Source: Corynebacterium urinipleomorphum
Lineage (GTDB): Bacteria; Actinomycetota; Actinomycetes; Mycobacteriales; Mycobacteriaceae
Direction: 5' to 3'
Length of the DNA stretch: 64,000 nt
Assembly: GCF_900155535.1 (NCBI RefSeq)
Contig: NZ_LT706965.1
Location: forward strand, 431,536-495,535
Below are positions 17,984-26,451 of the stretch, one piece after another. The notes under the pieces were generated by a model, which saw only the letters and a list, made by a program, of their open reading frames with translations, had not been told where the DNA came from and did not search any database. Within the stretch, counting starts at the first letter, position 1. Each line of letters starts with the position of its first letter. Made by a program: the position numbers and the translations under genes.

Positions 17984-18841
17984 TTAAGCGGTCATGATTC
18001 CGGCGGCGAGGAGCGCCATCACGATGAGACCCAGCGGGATGCGGTAGGCGGCGAACCATGCGAAGGAGTGGTTGGACACGAACTTGAGCAGCCACGCGAT
18101 GGAGATGTAGCCGAGGACGAAGGCGATGACGGAACCGACGAGGAGTTGCCCGCCGGTGGCGGATTGGCCGGCTTGGGGGGCGAAGGCGTCGGGAAGCGAG
18201 AAGAGCCCGGACGCGAGGACGGCCGGGATGGCGAGGAGGAAGCTGAAGCGAGTGGCCACCTCACGGTCGAGTCCACGGAGGAGGCCGCCGGAGATCGTGC
18301 CGCCGGAGCGCGAGACACCGGGGATGAGGGCGAGGCACTGCCACAGGCCCATCACGATGGCGTCTTTCATGGTCAGCTCTTCGTAGCCGCGGGTCTTCTT
18401 GCCTTGGCGTTCCGCGAAAATGAAAACGAAGGAGAAGAGGATGAGAACGGCAGCGGTGATCCAGAGATTGCGGAAGTTCTCGCGGATGAGATCTTTGAGC
18501 AGCACGCCGGCGATGCCGACTGGGATGGTGCCCACGATGACCATCCACCCCATCCGGTAGTCGAAGCCGCGTTTTTCGGGGTTGAACAGGCCCGCGAACC
18601 ACCCGGTGAGGATCTGCCAGATCTCTTTGGCGAAGAAGACCAGCACCGCTAGCTCTGTTCCCAGCTGGATGACGGCGGTGAAGCTGGCGCCTGCGTCTTG
18701 GCCCCAGAACAGTTCGGAGACGATCCGCAGGTGGCCGGAGGAGGACACCGGAAGGAATTCGGTGAGTCCTTGGACGACGGAGAGGACGACGACCTGGATC
18801 CAGGACATCGTTTCGGGGGTTGCTGCAATCACGGACGACAC
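17984..18841 (-). CDS. uppP: Undecaprenyl-diphosphatase (BacA/UppP)
   Basis: Integral membrane phosphatase recycling undecaprenyl diphosphate for peptidoglycan and arabinogalactan synthesis; it also gives bacitracin tolerance. Catalytic motifs are [16 protein letters not shown] (glutamate-rich motif 1) and [16 protein letters not shown] (motif 2), within about 8 hydrophobic helices. The GTG at 18841 is preferred because it keeps an ATPETMSW lead conserved in corynebacteria and has GGAG upstream; the ATG at 18808 is the alternative. Divergent from the lipoprotein gene, the same order as Rv2136c-Rv2138 in M. tuberculosis. Confidence 0.93.
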   Translation of the reverse strand: MSSVIAATPETMSWIQVVVLSVVQGLTEFLPVSSSGHLRIVSELFWGQDAGASFTAVIQLGTELAVLVFFAKEIWQILTGWFAGLFNPEKRGFDYRMGWMVIVGTIPVGIAGVLLKDLIRENFRNLWITAAVLILFSFVFIFAERQGKKTRGYEELTMKDAIVMGLWQCLALIPGVSRSGGTISGGLLRGLDREVATRFSFLLAIPAVLASGLFSLPDAFAPQAGQSATGGQLLVGSVIAFVLGYISIAWLLKFVSNHSFAWFAAYRIPLGLIVMALLAAGIMTA

Positions 18842-18911
18842 ACTACCGCTGCGCTCCGCCCGGGACGAAGCGCGACGCGGTGGAGGGGCTGGGGTTGATA
18901 AGGTTGAGCCT

Positions 18912-19922
18912 GTGAAAAGTCGCCGTTCTTTGACAGTTTTGTCGTCGTTGTCAGCGTCGTTCGCGGCGTCTGCCCTGCTGCTCGCCGGCTGCGGCCAACC
19001 GCCGGGGGCGCCGCAGGAGGTCCCGGATATGGGCAATGCGGAAGCGGTGCAGTCGCCGCCGACCAGCGACGCGGCGGGTGAAACAGTGGACTACCCGGCT
19101 ATCCAGGACCTGGAGGCCACGAACGGGATTGTCGCGGTGCGCGCGGACGGAAAGCTCCGGTTGGGCAGCATCGACGAAATCAAGGGCGGCGCGGGCGCAA
19201 CCTACGACGTCGCTGATTCGTGCGGGGATGTCTCGGCGAACGAGGGCGAGTTCGCGGTGGTGTGCGATGGCGCGGTGCGCGTCTTCACGGGCACGGAGGA
19301 ACGTTCGTTCACGCCGGAGGAGCCGGTCACGGTCGCAGTGCCGCTCCCCGGCGGCCGCGTCATCGCTGGTTCCGCTGACACGCCGAAGGTCTGGGTGTAT
19401 GACAGCGACGGCACGCAGACCGACAGCATTAAGGTGGCGCGCCCGACCGATTTCATTCTCGCGCAGGGCGATTCCGTCGTCCGCTTGAACAGGTTCGACA
19501 CCACGATCCAGGACATTCAGCTGGACAAGAGCCGCCAGGGCGGCACGCTGCGCGTGGGGCTCGGAGTCGGGCAAGCGGCGTTTGGAGAGAACGGTCTCGT
19601 GCTCGCCTCCGACGCGACGGGAGGCCAGTTGATGGTCTACACCACGGACGAGGTGGTCCGCCTCCACCAGACGGTCCCGACCGACCCCAGTCCGTGGGCC
19701 GTTGCCTGGGATCCCGCGAACAAGCTCGCGTGGATCACGTCGACGGAGGCCAACACAGTCACCGCCTACGACATTTCAAAGGGCGTGCCGCGCGAGCAGC
19801 GGAAGGTGGGCACAGTCGCGGACGCGCAGAACATGGTGTCGCTTGACGACGGCACCCTGCTCATCGCCTCCTCCTCCGGCGCCGGCTTGCAGATCATTCC
19901 GCCGGGAACCGGCGCGCCCTAG
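18912..19922 (+). CDS. LppL-like lipoprotein with beta-propeller-type repeats
   Basis: 336 residues from the GTG at 18912. The signal peptide ([20 protein letters not shown]) ends in lipobox LLAGC, so Cys about 27 becomes lipidated at the outer face of the membrane. The mature part has spaced repeats with D-G and V-x-V-x-D strands ([36 protein letters not shown]), resembling a YncE/quinoprotein-type propeller. Placed between uppP and pyrD exactly like LppL (Rv2138). Molecular function unknown. An upstream GAGCC is the only weak ribosome-binding sign. Confidence 0.85.
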   Translation: MKSRRSLTVLSSLSASFAASALLLAGCGQPPGAPQEVPDMGNAEAVQSPPTSDAAGETVDYPAIQDLEATNGIVAVRADGKLRLGSIDEIKGGAGATYDVADSCGDVSANEGEFAVVCDGAVRVFTGTEERSFTPEEPVTVAVPLPGGRVIAGSADTPKVWVYDSDGTQTDSIKVARPTDFILAQGDSVVRLNRFDTTIQDIQLDKSRQGGTLRVGLGVGQAAFGENGLVLASDATGGQLMVYTTDEVVRLHQTVPTDPSPWAVAWDPANKLAWITSTEANTVTAYDISKGVPREQRKVGTVADAQNMVSLDDGTLLIASSSGAGLQIIPPGTGAP

Positions 19923-19998
19923 TCCTGCTGCCCCGCCAGCTGCGACGTCCGCCTGAGTAACCTGAATTAACAACGCCTCTTTCAAGGGAGTCCTCCAC

Positions 19999-21075
19999 AT
20001 GAGCGCTTACGATGCTCTGCTCAAGGTCATGTTCACTCTTCCGCCCGAGCGGATCCACGGAATCATCAGCGGCGCACTCGGTGTTCTGAACGCTGTGTCA
20101 CCAGCTAACCGGGTGATGGAGAAGGTCGTCCGCGTCCACGACCGCCGTCTCGAGCAGGAGCTGTTCGGGGTACGGTTCCCGGCGCCACTGGGGCTGGCAG
20201 CGGGATTCGACAAGAACGCCACGGCTATCGACGCCTGGGGCGCTGTCGGCTTCGGCTTCGCCGAACTGGGCACCGTTACTCCCCGCCCTCAACCCGGCAA
20301 CCCGGCACCGCGCCTGTTCCGCCTGCCGGAGGACAAGGCGATCCTCAACCGCATGGGCTTCAACAACGACGGTGCTCTCACTGTGGCGAAGAACCTGGAG
20401 CGGAGGAAGTCGGGCGATGTGGTGGGCATCAACATCGGCAAGAACAAGACATCCGAAGATGCCGTCCGGGACTACCGCACGGGCGCGAGCCTGCTCGGGC
20501 CGCTGGCGGACTACGTGGTCGTGAACGTCTCTTCCCCGAACACGCCGGGCTTGCGCGACCTGCAGGCGATTGAGGAGCTGCGCCCGATTCTCGGCGCTGT
20601 CCAGAACGCCACCGACACCCCAGTGCTGGTGAAGATCGCGCCGGATCTGAGCGACGAGGACATTGACGCCGTGGCGGACCTGGCTATGGAGCTGGGGCTC
20701 GCAGGGATCGTGGCGACCAACACCACCATTAGCCGCGAAGGGCTCGCCACCAACCGCGCAAAAGTCGAGGCGATGGGCGCTGGAGGAATCTCGGGCGCGC
20801 CGCTGAACAACCGCTCACTGGAGGTGCTGAAGCGGCTTCGCGCACGCGTCGGCGACCAGTTGGTGCTGGTGAGCGTCGGCGGCATTTCCACGCCGGAGCA
20901 AGCGTGGGAGCGCATCGCGGCGGGTGCGAGCCTGCTCCAGGGCTACACGCCGTTCATCTACGGCGGGCTCGGCTGGATCCGGGGCATTCACCGTGGTTTG
21001 GCACGGCAGCTCGAAGCCCACGGCCTGGACTCGATCGAGCAGGCCGTGGGCAGCGGTCTCGACTGGAAAGCCTGA
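19999..21075 (+). CDS. pyrD: Dihydroorotate dehydrogenase (quinone), class 2
   Basis: 358-residue membrane-associated FMN enzyme oxidising dihydroorotate to orotate with quinone. FMN and substrate motifs: [54 protein letters not shown] (Ser is the class 2 catalytic base), ATNTTISRE and [12 protein letters not shown]. The N-terminal helix ([21 protein letters not shown]) is the membrane and quinone-tunnel segment of class 2 enzymes. Start ATG is supported by AAGGGAGTCCTCC. It follows the lipoprotein gene after 76 bp and may be cotranscribed with it. Confidence 0.96.
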   Translation: MSAYDALLKVMFTLPPERIHGIISGALGVLNAVSPANRVMEKVVRVHDRRLEQELFGVRFPAPLGLAAGFDKNATAIDAWGAVGFGFAELGTVTPRPQPGNPAPRLFRLPEDKAILNRMGFNNDGALTVAKNLERRKSGDVVGINIGKNKTSEDAVRDYRTGASLLGPLADYVVVNVSSPNTPGLRDLQAIEELRPILGAVQNATDTPVLVKIAPDLSDEDIDAVADLAMELGLAGIVATNTTISREGLATNRAKVEAMGAGGISGAPLNNRSLEVLKRLRARVGDQLVLVSVGGISTPEQAWERIAAGASLLQGYTPFIYGGLGWIRGIHRGLARQLEAHGLDSIEQAVGSGLDWKA

Positions 21076-21080
21076 AAGCT

Positions 21081-21611
21081 CTAGTTCTCGTCCCAGCCCC
21101 AGATGATGGCGCGGCCGAGCGAGTGGAAGTTGAGGTTGAAGCCGAGCTGCGTAGGGTTGGCCACCTCATCGGCGGGCAGTTCAGTGTCCACCGCGTGCAC
21201 CGCGAACAGGTAGCGGTGCGGTCCGTGGCCTTCCGGCGGGTTGGAACCGTAGTAGCCCTGCACCCCGGAGTCACCGGTGAGCACCACCGCGCCGACACCA
21301 AGGCCGTCCTTGGAGCCTGCGTCCGTGGGCAGTTCCGTCACGTCGACGGGAATATTGAACGCGGACCAGTGCCAGAATCCGGACGCCGTCGGCGCGTCCG
21401 GGTCGAAGCACGTCACAGCAACCGTTTTCGTGCCCTCCGGTAGCTCCGACCACGCCAGGTGCGGGGAGACGCCGTCGTCGCCGGTGTGGGCGCTAGGAAG
21501 CTTCTCCCCGTCCGCGAAGTCTTCGGAGGTAAGAGTGAACGACGGAACGCGGGCAAGCGGCGCGTACGGGTCGGGGCCGGGGAAACGGTCGGAAACATAA
21601 GAAACAGTCAT
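21081..21611 (-). CDS. YbhB/YbcL family (PEBP, Raf-kinase-inhibitor-like) protein
   Basis: 176-residue phosphatidylethanolamine-binding-protein fold, probably cytosolic. Signature segments are GVSPHLAWSELPEGTKTVAVTCFDPDAPT, FWHWSAFNIPVDVTELP, GYYGSNPPEGHGPHRYLFAVHAVD. The ATG at 21611 has a strong AAAGGAGG. Orthologous in position to Rv2140c, directly after pyrD on the opposite strand (5 bp between stops). The ligand and role of bacterial members are poorly defined. Confidence 0.93.
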   Translation of the reverse strand: MTVSYVSDRFPGPDPYAPLARVPSFTLTSEDFADGEKLPSAHTGDDGVSPHLAWSELPEGTKTVAVTCFDPDAPTASGFWHWSAFNIPVDVTELPTDAGSKDGLGVGAVVLTGDSGVQGYYGSNPPEGHGPHRYLFAVHAVDTELPADEVANPTQLGFNLNFHSLGRAIIWGWDEN

Positions 21612-21717
21612 GCCTCCTTTGTACCGGCGTTTTGCGTTTGACGTGGCGATTTGCCGTTTGCGCACGCCACGTCCTATAGTTCTACGAGTGCCCAGCCGCA
21701 AGGCTGAAACACCCAAA

Positions 21718-21803
21718 GCCCGGGTGGCGGAATGGCAGACGCGCTAGCTTGAGGTGCTAGTGTCCTATTAACGGACGTGGGGGTTCAAGTCCCCCCTCGG
21801 GCA
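21718..21803 (+). tRNA. tRNA-Leu (anticodon GAG)
   Basis: An 86-nt class II tRNA. Acceptor arms GCCCGGG and CTCGGGC pair with discriminator A at 21803. The anticodon stem CTAGC/GCTAG encloses loop TTGAGGT with anticodon GAG at 21751-21753, reading CUC and CUU. A long variable arm (GTGTCC...GGACG) and T-loop GTTCAAG are present. The 3' CCA is not encoded. A strong intrinsic terminator follows. Confidence 0.97.
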
Positions 21804-21809
21804 CAAGCT

Positions 21810-21840
21810 ACCGGTCCTTTTGGGGCCGGTTTTCTCGTTT
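21810..21840 (+). terminator. Intrinsic terminator after tRNA-Leu
   Basis: Stem ACCGGTCC / GGGCCGGT (8 pairs, one G-T) with loop TTTTG, followed by TTTCTCGTTTT. It starts 7 bp after the tRNA. The next gene begins 13 bp later and needs its own promoter or read-through. Confidence 0.85.
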
Positions 21841-21852
21841 TCAGGAGGCACG

Positions 21853-22518
21853 ATGCGCACACGCTGGAAGATGGTTGCGCTCGTCGCCGCCGTCGCGGTG
21901 TTCATCGTGGCGTGGGTGCTTATCGATGTCCCATCGCTCGCCCAACTCCGCTCCTGGTCCGACCAGACCGGCCCGTGGTTTCCTGCGCTCTTCTGGCTGC
22001 TGTACGTAGTGGTGACGCAGTTCCCCATCCCCCGGACGCTCTTGACGGTCTCTGCCGGCATCCTCTTCGGCGCCGTGAAGGGGATTCTGCTGGCACTGAC
22101 AGCGACGACGGTGTCCGCGGTGATCTCGCTGCTGCTCGTGCGGTTCCTGCTGCGGGACTGGGTGGAGCCCCGCTTAACGCACCCGGCGGTGCAGCGCATC
22201 AACCAGCGTCTGGAGGAACGCGGGTGGCTGGCGATTACGAGTCTGCGCATGATCGCGGGCGTGCCGTTCTCCATTCTCAACTACGCAGCGGCACTCACCC
22301 GCGTGCCGGTGCTGCCATTCGCCGCGGCCACATTCGTGGGGTCGGCACCCGGCACCATTCTGGTGACATTGTTCGGGGAGACGCTCACCGGCGACCCGGA
22401 CCCCGTGTTCGTGGCCATCATGGTCGTGCTCGCTATCGTGGGTCTCGCTGGTGTGGTGTTCGATGCCACCACGCCCACCCGTCAAGCCTCCACCGTAGAC
22501 CGGGGGTCGGGGGTCTAG
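21853..22518 (+). CDS. TVP38/TMEM64 (VTT/DedA-like) membrane protein
   Basis: 221 residues with 5-6 membrane segments. The core VTT pattern is visible: FPALFWLLYVVVTQFPIPRTLL, SAGILFGAVKGILLALTATTVSA, then the conserved loop LEERGWLAITSLRMIAGVPFS and LNYAAALTRV, and GSAPGTILVTLFG. Members are implicated in lipid or undecaprenyl-phosphate handling; the exact substrate is not known. Start ATG with TCAGGAGG 4 bp upstream. The short C-terminal tail is cytosolic-looking. It lies just beyond the tRNA terminator. Confidence 0.88.
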   Translation: MRTRWKMVALVAAVAVFIVAWVLIDVPSLAQLRSWSDQTGPWFPALFWLLYVVVTQFPIPRTLLTVSAGILFGAVKGILLALTATTVSAVISLLLVRFLLRDWVEPRLTHPAVQRINQRLEERGWLAITSLRMIAGVPFSILNYAAALTRVPVLPFAAATFVGSAPGTILVTLFGETLTGDPDPVFVAIMVVLAIVGLAGVVFDATTPTRQASTVDRGSGV

Positions 22519-22528
22519 ACTGTCCCCC

Positions 22529-23086
22529 ATGATTGCTGTCCATGCCCGCTACCGCGGACGCGACAACCGTCGCGCCGAGATCGTGAAACGCTCCGCCGAC
22601 GCCTTGTCCACCCTGGAAGGTGTGGGGCGTTTCGAGGTCGTGGGCGTCGAGGACATCCGCGCCCACGTCGACGATGCTGAGGCAGCGTGCATGCTCGTCA
22701 TGGCACTGCTATCCGACGGCAACTGGGCCATCGGCATCGGCATCACCGAATCCGGCCCCGCAATCTATGCGGCTACGGATGCGGTGGGGGCACGGGCTGG
22801 TAGCGTGCGGGTGGTCGTCGATAAGCGTGAGCCAGGCACGGACGCCGCGGATATCGCCTCGGCGTTCGCGTTGCTCGGCCATGTACTGGCGAAGCGCACC
22901 GTCGAGGGCCGCGAGGCCACGTCGCTGGTGCGCTCGGGGCTCAACCAGAATGAAGCTGCGGCTGAGCTCGGGATATCAAAACAGGCCATGAGCCAGCGCC
23001 TGCAGGCTGCCGGGTGGCAGGCCGAGCAGGCGGGGTGGCAGCTGGCCGTGAACTTGATGTCTAGGGCTGCTGGGGCGACTCAGTAG
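22529..23086 (+). CDS. Unrecognised protein with C-terminal helix-turn-helix
   Basis: 185 residues. The N-terminal half (about 1-125) is a mixed alpha/beta domain without recognised motifs: MIAVHARYRGRDNRRAEIV, SDGNWAIGIGITESGP. Residues about 145-170 (LNQNEAAAELGISKQAMSQR) form a clear HTH of the sigma-70 region 4/MarR style, so DNA binding is likely. It resembles SatD-type regulators in layout, but I could not confirm the family. It follows the VTT gene by 10 bp and its last 26 bp overlap the end of the convergent SPFH gene. Confidence 0.75.
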   Translation: MIAVHARYRGRDNRRAEIVKRSADALSTLEGVGRFEVVGVEDIRAHVDDAEAACMLVMALLSDGNWAIGIGITESGPAIYAATDAVGARAGSVRVVVDKREPGTDAADIASAFALLGHVLAKRTVEGREATSLVRSGLNQNEAAAELGISKQAMSQRLQAAGWQAEQAGWQLAVNLMSRAAGATQ

Positions 23087-24305
23087 GCTCCGGCTGCGGG
23101 GCGGGACGCCACTCCGGCGACTCCCCCTCGGCCGGCGCGACGCGGCTCGTGATCGCAGGCTGGTCGGTGGTTGCCGAACTGGTACCTGCGGCGTCGTCAA
23201 GCGACGTGGAGACCGGCTTGTTCGCCACTGCCCGGGCCTCGGCGACAGCCTTGGCAATCTCGGGGTCCGACGCTGTCTCGAACCACCGGTCCGTGTCTTC
23301 CTGGCCAGCGATCTCCTTGGCCTCCGGGTCGATCTGGCCGGGCTCGTAGCGGAACACGCCGTCGTCGTCCTTCTTGGCAAAGGCTTTGGCGAATTCCTCC
23401 AGCGAGTCCCCGAACTGCGACGGGATCATCCACATGGTGGAACCGTTGCCTTCGGCGATCTTGGGCAGCTTCTCCATGTACTGGAATGCGAGGAGCTCCG
23501 GCGTGACGCCCGAGGACTTGATCGCGGCGTTGACCTTCTGGATCGCGCGGGCCTCACCCTGCGCTTCAAGGAACTTCGCGGCGCGCTCACCTTCGGCGCG
23601 CAGAATCGTCGCCTGGCGTTCCGCCTCTGCGGCGAGGATGGACGCGTGCTTTTCGCCCTCCGCCGAGAGAATGCGCGCCTGCTTCTCGCCTTCCGCCGTC
23701 TTGATGTCGGACTCGCGCCGGCCCTCCGCGGTGAGGATCATGGCGCGCTTTTCACGGTCCGCCTTCATCTGCATCTCCATGGATTGCTGGATGGACGGCG
23801 GCGGATCGATCGCCTTGAGCTCGACTCGGCTGATGCGCAGACCCCACTTGGCGGTAGCCGCGTCCAGCTCGCCGCGCAGACGGCGGTTAATGGTCTCGCG
23901 GGACGTCAACGTCTCCTCGAGGGTCATTCCGCCCACGACATCGCGAAGCGTCGCGGTGGAAATCTGCTCCACACCCACGATGTAGTTGTCCACGCCGTAA
24001 ATCGCGCGGGCTGGATCGTTGATTTGGAACGTCACCACCGTGTCGATGGCCACGGTCAGGTTGTCCTGCGTGATCACGGCCTGCGGCGGGAAGGACACGA
24101 CGCGCTCGCGGGTGTCCACGCGCTCGCGGACGCGGTCCACAAACGGGATGAGCAGCGTGATGCCGCCGGACACCGTGCGGGTGTAGCGGCCGAGGCGCTC
24201 GATGACCGCCGCCTCACCCTGCGGGATCAGCGCGATGGAGCGGAAAACGATGACGACGATAAAGACGAGTAGGACGAACAATAAGACGAGTGTTTCCACG
24301 GTCAC
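23061..24305 (-). CDS. SPFH/Band 7 (stomatin-prohibitin, QmcA-type) membrane protein
   Basis: 414 residues. One N-terminal membrane anchor (VLLFVLLVFIVVIVFRSI), then a Band 7 domain beginning IPQGEAAVIERLGRYTRTVSGG with the paraslipin-type VVSFPPQAVITQDN and LRDVVGGMTLEETLTSRE. A long charged coiled coil with repeated A-E-G-E-K/R units follows (about 180-260), then a disordered Pro/Glu-rich tail. Such proteins oligomerise in membrane microdomains and pair with NfeD. The nfeD gene is directly upstream with a 4 bp overlap, so the two are translationally coupled. Confidence 0.94.
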   Translation of the reverse strand: MTVETLVLLFVLLVFIVVIVFRSIALIPQGEAAVIERLGRYTRTVSGGITLLIPFVDRVRERVDTRERVVSFPPQAVITQDNLTVAIDTVVTFQINDPARAIYGVDNYIVGVEQISTATLRDVVGGMTLEETLTSRETINRRLRGELDAATAKWGLRISRVELKAIDPPPSIQQSMEMQMKADREKRAMILTAEGRRESDIKTAEGEKQARILSAEGEKHASILAAEAERQATILRAEGERAAKFLEAQGEARAIQKVNAAIKSSGVTPELLAFQYMEKLPKIAEGNGSTMWMIPSQFGDSLEEFAKAFAKKDDDGVFRYEPGQIDPEAKEIAGQEDTDRWFETASDPEIAKAVAEARAVANKPVSTSLDDAAGTSSATTDQPAITSRVAPAEGESPEWRPAPQPEPTESPQQP

Positions 24306-24727
24306 TCCTTCCAGACGACGGCGGTGGGGCCGTCAATATCAGCGACGGTGACGTGCTCACCGGCGGGGATGGTGGTGCTGGGGTCGATGGCGCGGGCCGA
24401 CCAGATCGACCCGTCGAGGCGCACCTGTCCGCCGGTGGGCCCGATCTCCTCCAGCACTTGCGCCCTGGTGCCCACGAGCGCTTTGGGCGACGTGTCCAGA
24501 GCCGAAGGCTTGAGATAGCGGCGGTGCAGCCACGGGCGGAGGAACAGGATCAAGGCACCGGATGCGAGACCAAAAATGACGATCTCCGCCCAAAGCGGAA
24601 TGCCGAACAGGCTCGCCCCGGCGGTGGCCAGCGCACCTCCCGCGAGCATGAGAAAGGTGAACTCGCCGGCAGCTAATTCCAGGCCGGCGAGAACGAGCGT
24701 GCCAATGAGCCAAATAACTGTTCCCAC
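24302..24727 (-). CDS. NfeD family membrane protein (short form)
   Basis: 141 residues: three or four hydrophobic helices (VIWLIGTLVLAGLELAAGEF..., LFGIPLWAEIVIFGLASGALILFL) followed by a C-terminal OB fold (ALVGTRAQVLEEIGPTGGQVRLDGSIWSARA). Short NfeD proteins partner with SPFH proteins, and the SPFH start overlaps this stop by 4 bp. The GELTF-type membrane motif appears as AAGEFTFLM. Start ATG 24727. Confidence 0.92.
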   Translation of the reverse strand: MGTVIWLIGTLVLAGLELAAGEFTFLMLAGGALATAGASLFGIPLWAEIVIFGLASGALILFLRPWLHRRYLKPSALDTSPKALVGTRAQVLEEIGPTGGQVRLDGSIWSARAIDPSTTIPAGEHVTVADIDGPTAVVWKE

Positions 24728-24765
24728 ACGGTCAGGTTAACGCATGCGGGGCGCTGATAAGCCAC

Positions 24766-25617
24766 TCAAAAGCTTTCCTTGGGCAGCTCCGGGTTTGTCA
24801 CGAAGTCGACCAACCGCTCCACGGCGCCGATCAACGTGTAGTCGAGGTCCCGGAAAGTCTCGACGGCGTTATACACGCGGTTCCACCCCTCGCGCGGGTC
24901 GGACCAGCCGACGCGGCGGCAGATGCCTGTCTTCCAGTCCTCCCCCTTGGGCACGTCCGGCCACGCGCGCAGGCCCAGCCGCTCGGGCTTGACGGCTGCC
25001 CAGATATCCACGTACGGGTGACCGGTGACCAGCACGTGCGGGCCGACATCGGCAACAAGACGCGACTCCTTCGACCCTTTGATGAGGTGATCTGCCAGGA
25101 CACCGATCCGCCGCCCCGGCCCCGGCTGGAATTCGGCGAGACGGTCAGGCAAATTGTCCAGGCCCTCCAGGAATTCAACGACCACACCTTCGACCCGCAG
25201 GTCGTGGCCCCACACCTTTTCCACGATCGCCGCATCGTGCACGCCCTCGACCCAGATCCGGGAAGGCATGGCCACTTTCGCCTGAACGTTCTCCACCCGG
25301 CGGGACCCCGAATTTGACCGCCGCGCTTCCTGCTTGACCACGGGCCGCGTGAGCGTCACCCGTTGTCCCTCCACCAGGAACGCGCCGGGCAGCAGTTTGA
25401 ACAGGCGTTGGGTGCCGTAGCGGTCCTCAAGCCGGACGAAGTCGCCGTCGTAGGTGCGCTCCAGCCCCACGACGAGCCCCACGAAGTCGTCGCCGAAGAC
25501 TTCCGCGACGATATCCGAAGTCGCTTCCACCTGCGGGAAAGTCTTCGGTTTATTGCGTGCGTGGCCGGCGAAGATATCGCCGCCGTAGGGGTCTGCGTGG
25601 CCGTTGAATCCGCTCAT
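24766..25617 (-). CDS. DUF3097 family protein
   Basis: 283 residues, an actinobacterial family. Residues about 30-100 look like a small beta-barrel (GDDFVGLVVGLERTYDGDFVRLEDRYG). The second half begins MPSRIWVEGVHDAAIVEKVWG and continues VEFLEGLDNLPDRL, IGVLADHLIKGSKE and LVTGHPYVDIW. The V-E-G...D and later L-A-D-H pattern recalls a TOPRIM fold, which would imply nucleic-acid or phosphotransfer chemistry; that link is inference. No signal peptide. Start ATG 25617, 35 bp from the divergent next gene. Confidence 0.85.
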   Translation of the reverse strand: MSGFNGHADPYGGDIFAGHARNKPKTFPQVEATSDIVAEVFGDDFVGLVVGLERTYDGDFVRLEDRYGTQRLFKLLPGAFLVEGQRVTLTRPVVKQEARRSNSGSRRVENVQAKVAMPSRIWVEGVHDAAIVEKVWGHDLRVEGVVVEFLEGLDNLPDRLAEFQPGPGRRIGVLADHLIKGSKESRLVADVGPHVLVTGHPYVDIWAAVKPERLGLRAWPDVPKGEDWKTGICRRVGWSDPREGWNRVYNAVETFRDLDYTLIGAVERLVDFVTNPELPKESF

Positions 25618-25652
25618 AGTGGGCCAGAGTGTATCCGTTATACTTCCGCTCC

Positions 25653-26405
25653 GTGAGTACGCGCGCCGAAGTCTATTCTCCCCTGCAGAACACCGCCGTA
25701 TGGTTGGCGGCGTGGCTGTACGGGCACGAATCTGCGGACGCGCTCATCGGCGCGATGACGGAGTTGCACGGCCGGAACAGCTACCAGGGCGAGCCGCTCA
25801 CGCATTTGCTTCGCGACGTCCGCGCCGCCACCGACCTCCACACCCCCGGCCCCGCGGTGCGGCTGATTCTCTCCGGCCCGGGCCAGGCACCGGAACTGCC
25901 GGCGGGCTCTGCTGCTGCAGAGGCTGCCGCCGAGGTGAGCGGGGGCAGCGCGATTGTTCTCCGTGGAGAAGGCGGGGTTTCCCACATTCTGGTTCCGGAT
26001 TCCTCGGACGAACAGGTGAACTGGCGCTGGTTTGAGGAGCCCGATCCTCTCCCCGCGCCCGCGTGGCTCACCCCTGGTGAGGCTGATGCGTTGCTGTCCC
26101 GCGCGACGAATGAGGCCGCCGTGCTCATCGAGGCCGCAGGCGGCACGCGCGCTGACCTGCCGGACCCGCGCCTGACTGTGGGCACTCTCGCGGATTTCTA
26201 CGACACCCCGGGTCTGCCCATAGGCACGCCCCCGCGCGCCGCGAAGCTCTTCGCGCGGGCGGATGCAGTCGCCGCGGTGATTGAGACGGTGGTGGACCGA
26301 CTGGGCGACCACAGCTTCGACCCGCAGCTATTCGGGCTCTGGAGGCACATCCGCACCGCGCGGATGGCCGGAGTGGCCGACGCAGTGCTGGATTACCAGC
26401 GTTGA
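25653..26405 (+). CDS. Conserved hypothetical protein
   Basis: 250 residues from the GTG at 25653 (STRAEVYSPLQNTAVWLAAW); the frame extends 8 codons further but GTG fits better with 35 bp to the divergent gene. Largely alpha-helical and alanine-rich, no membrane span, no known motif. Segments such as LLSRATNEAAVLIEAAGGTRADLPDPRLTVG look ordered. Composition and third-position GC match the neighbours, so it is coding. I cannot place it in a family. It converges on hemH with 46 bp between stops. Confidence 0.75.
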   Translation: MSTRAEVYSPLQNTAVWLAAWLYGHESADALIGAMTELHGRNSYQGEPLTHLLRDVRAATDLHTPGPAVRLILSGPGQAPELPAGSAAAEAAAEVSGGSAIVLRGEGGVSHILVPDSSDEQVNWRWFEEPDPLPAPAWLTPGEADALLSRATNEAAVLIEAAGGTRADLPDPRLTVGTLADFYDTPGLPIGTPPRAAKLFARADAVAAVIETVVDRLGDHSFDPQLFGLWRHIRTARMAGVADAVLDYQR

Positions 26406-26451
26406 CGGCACTTCACCACGAAGCCACCGCGGCCCTGGCCCGAACAGTCGG

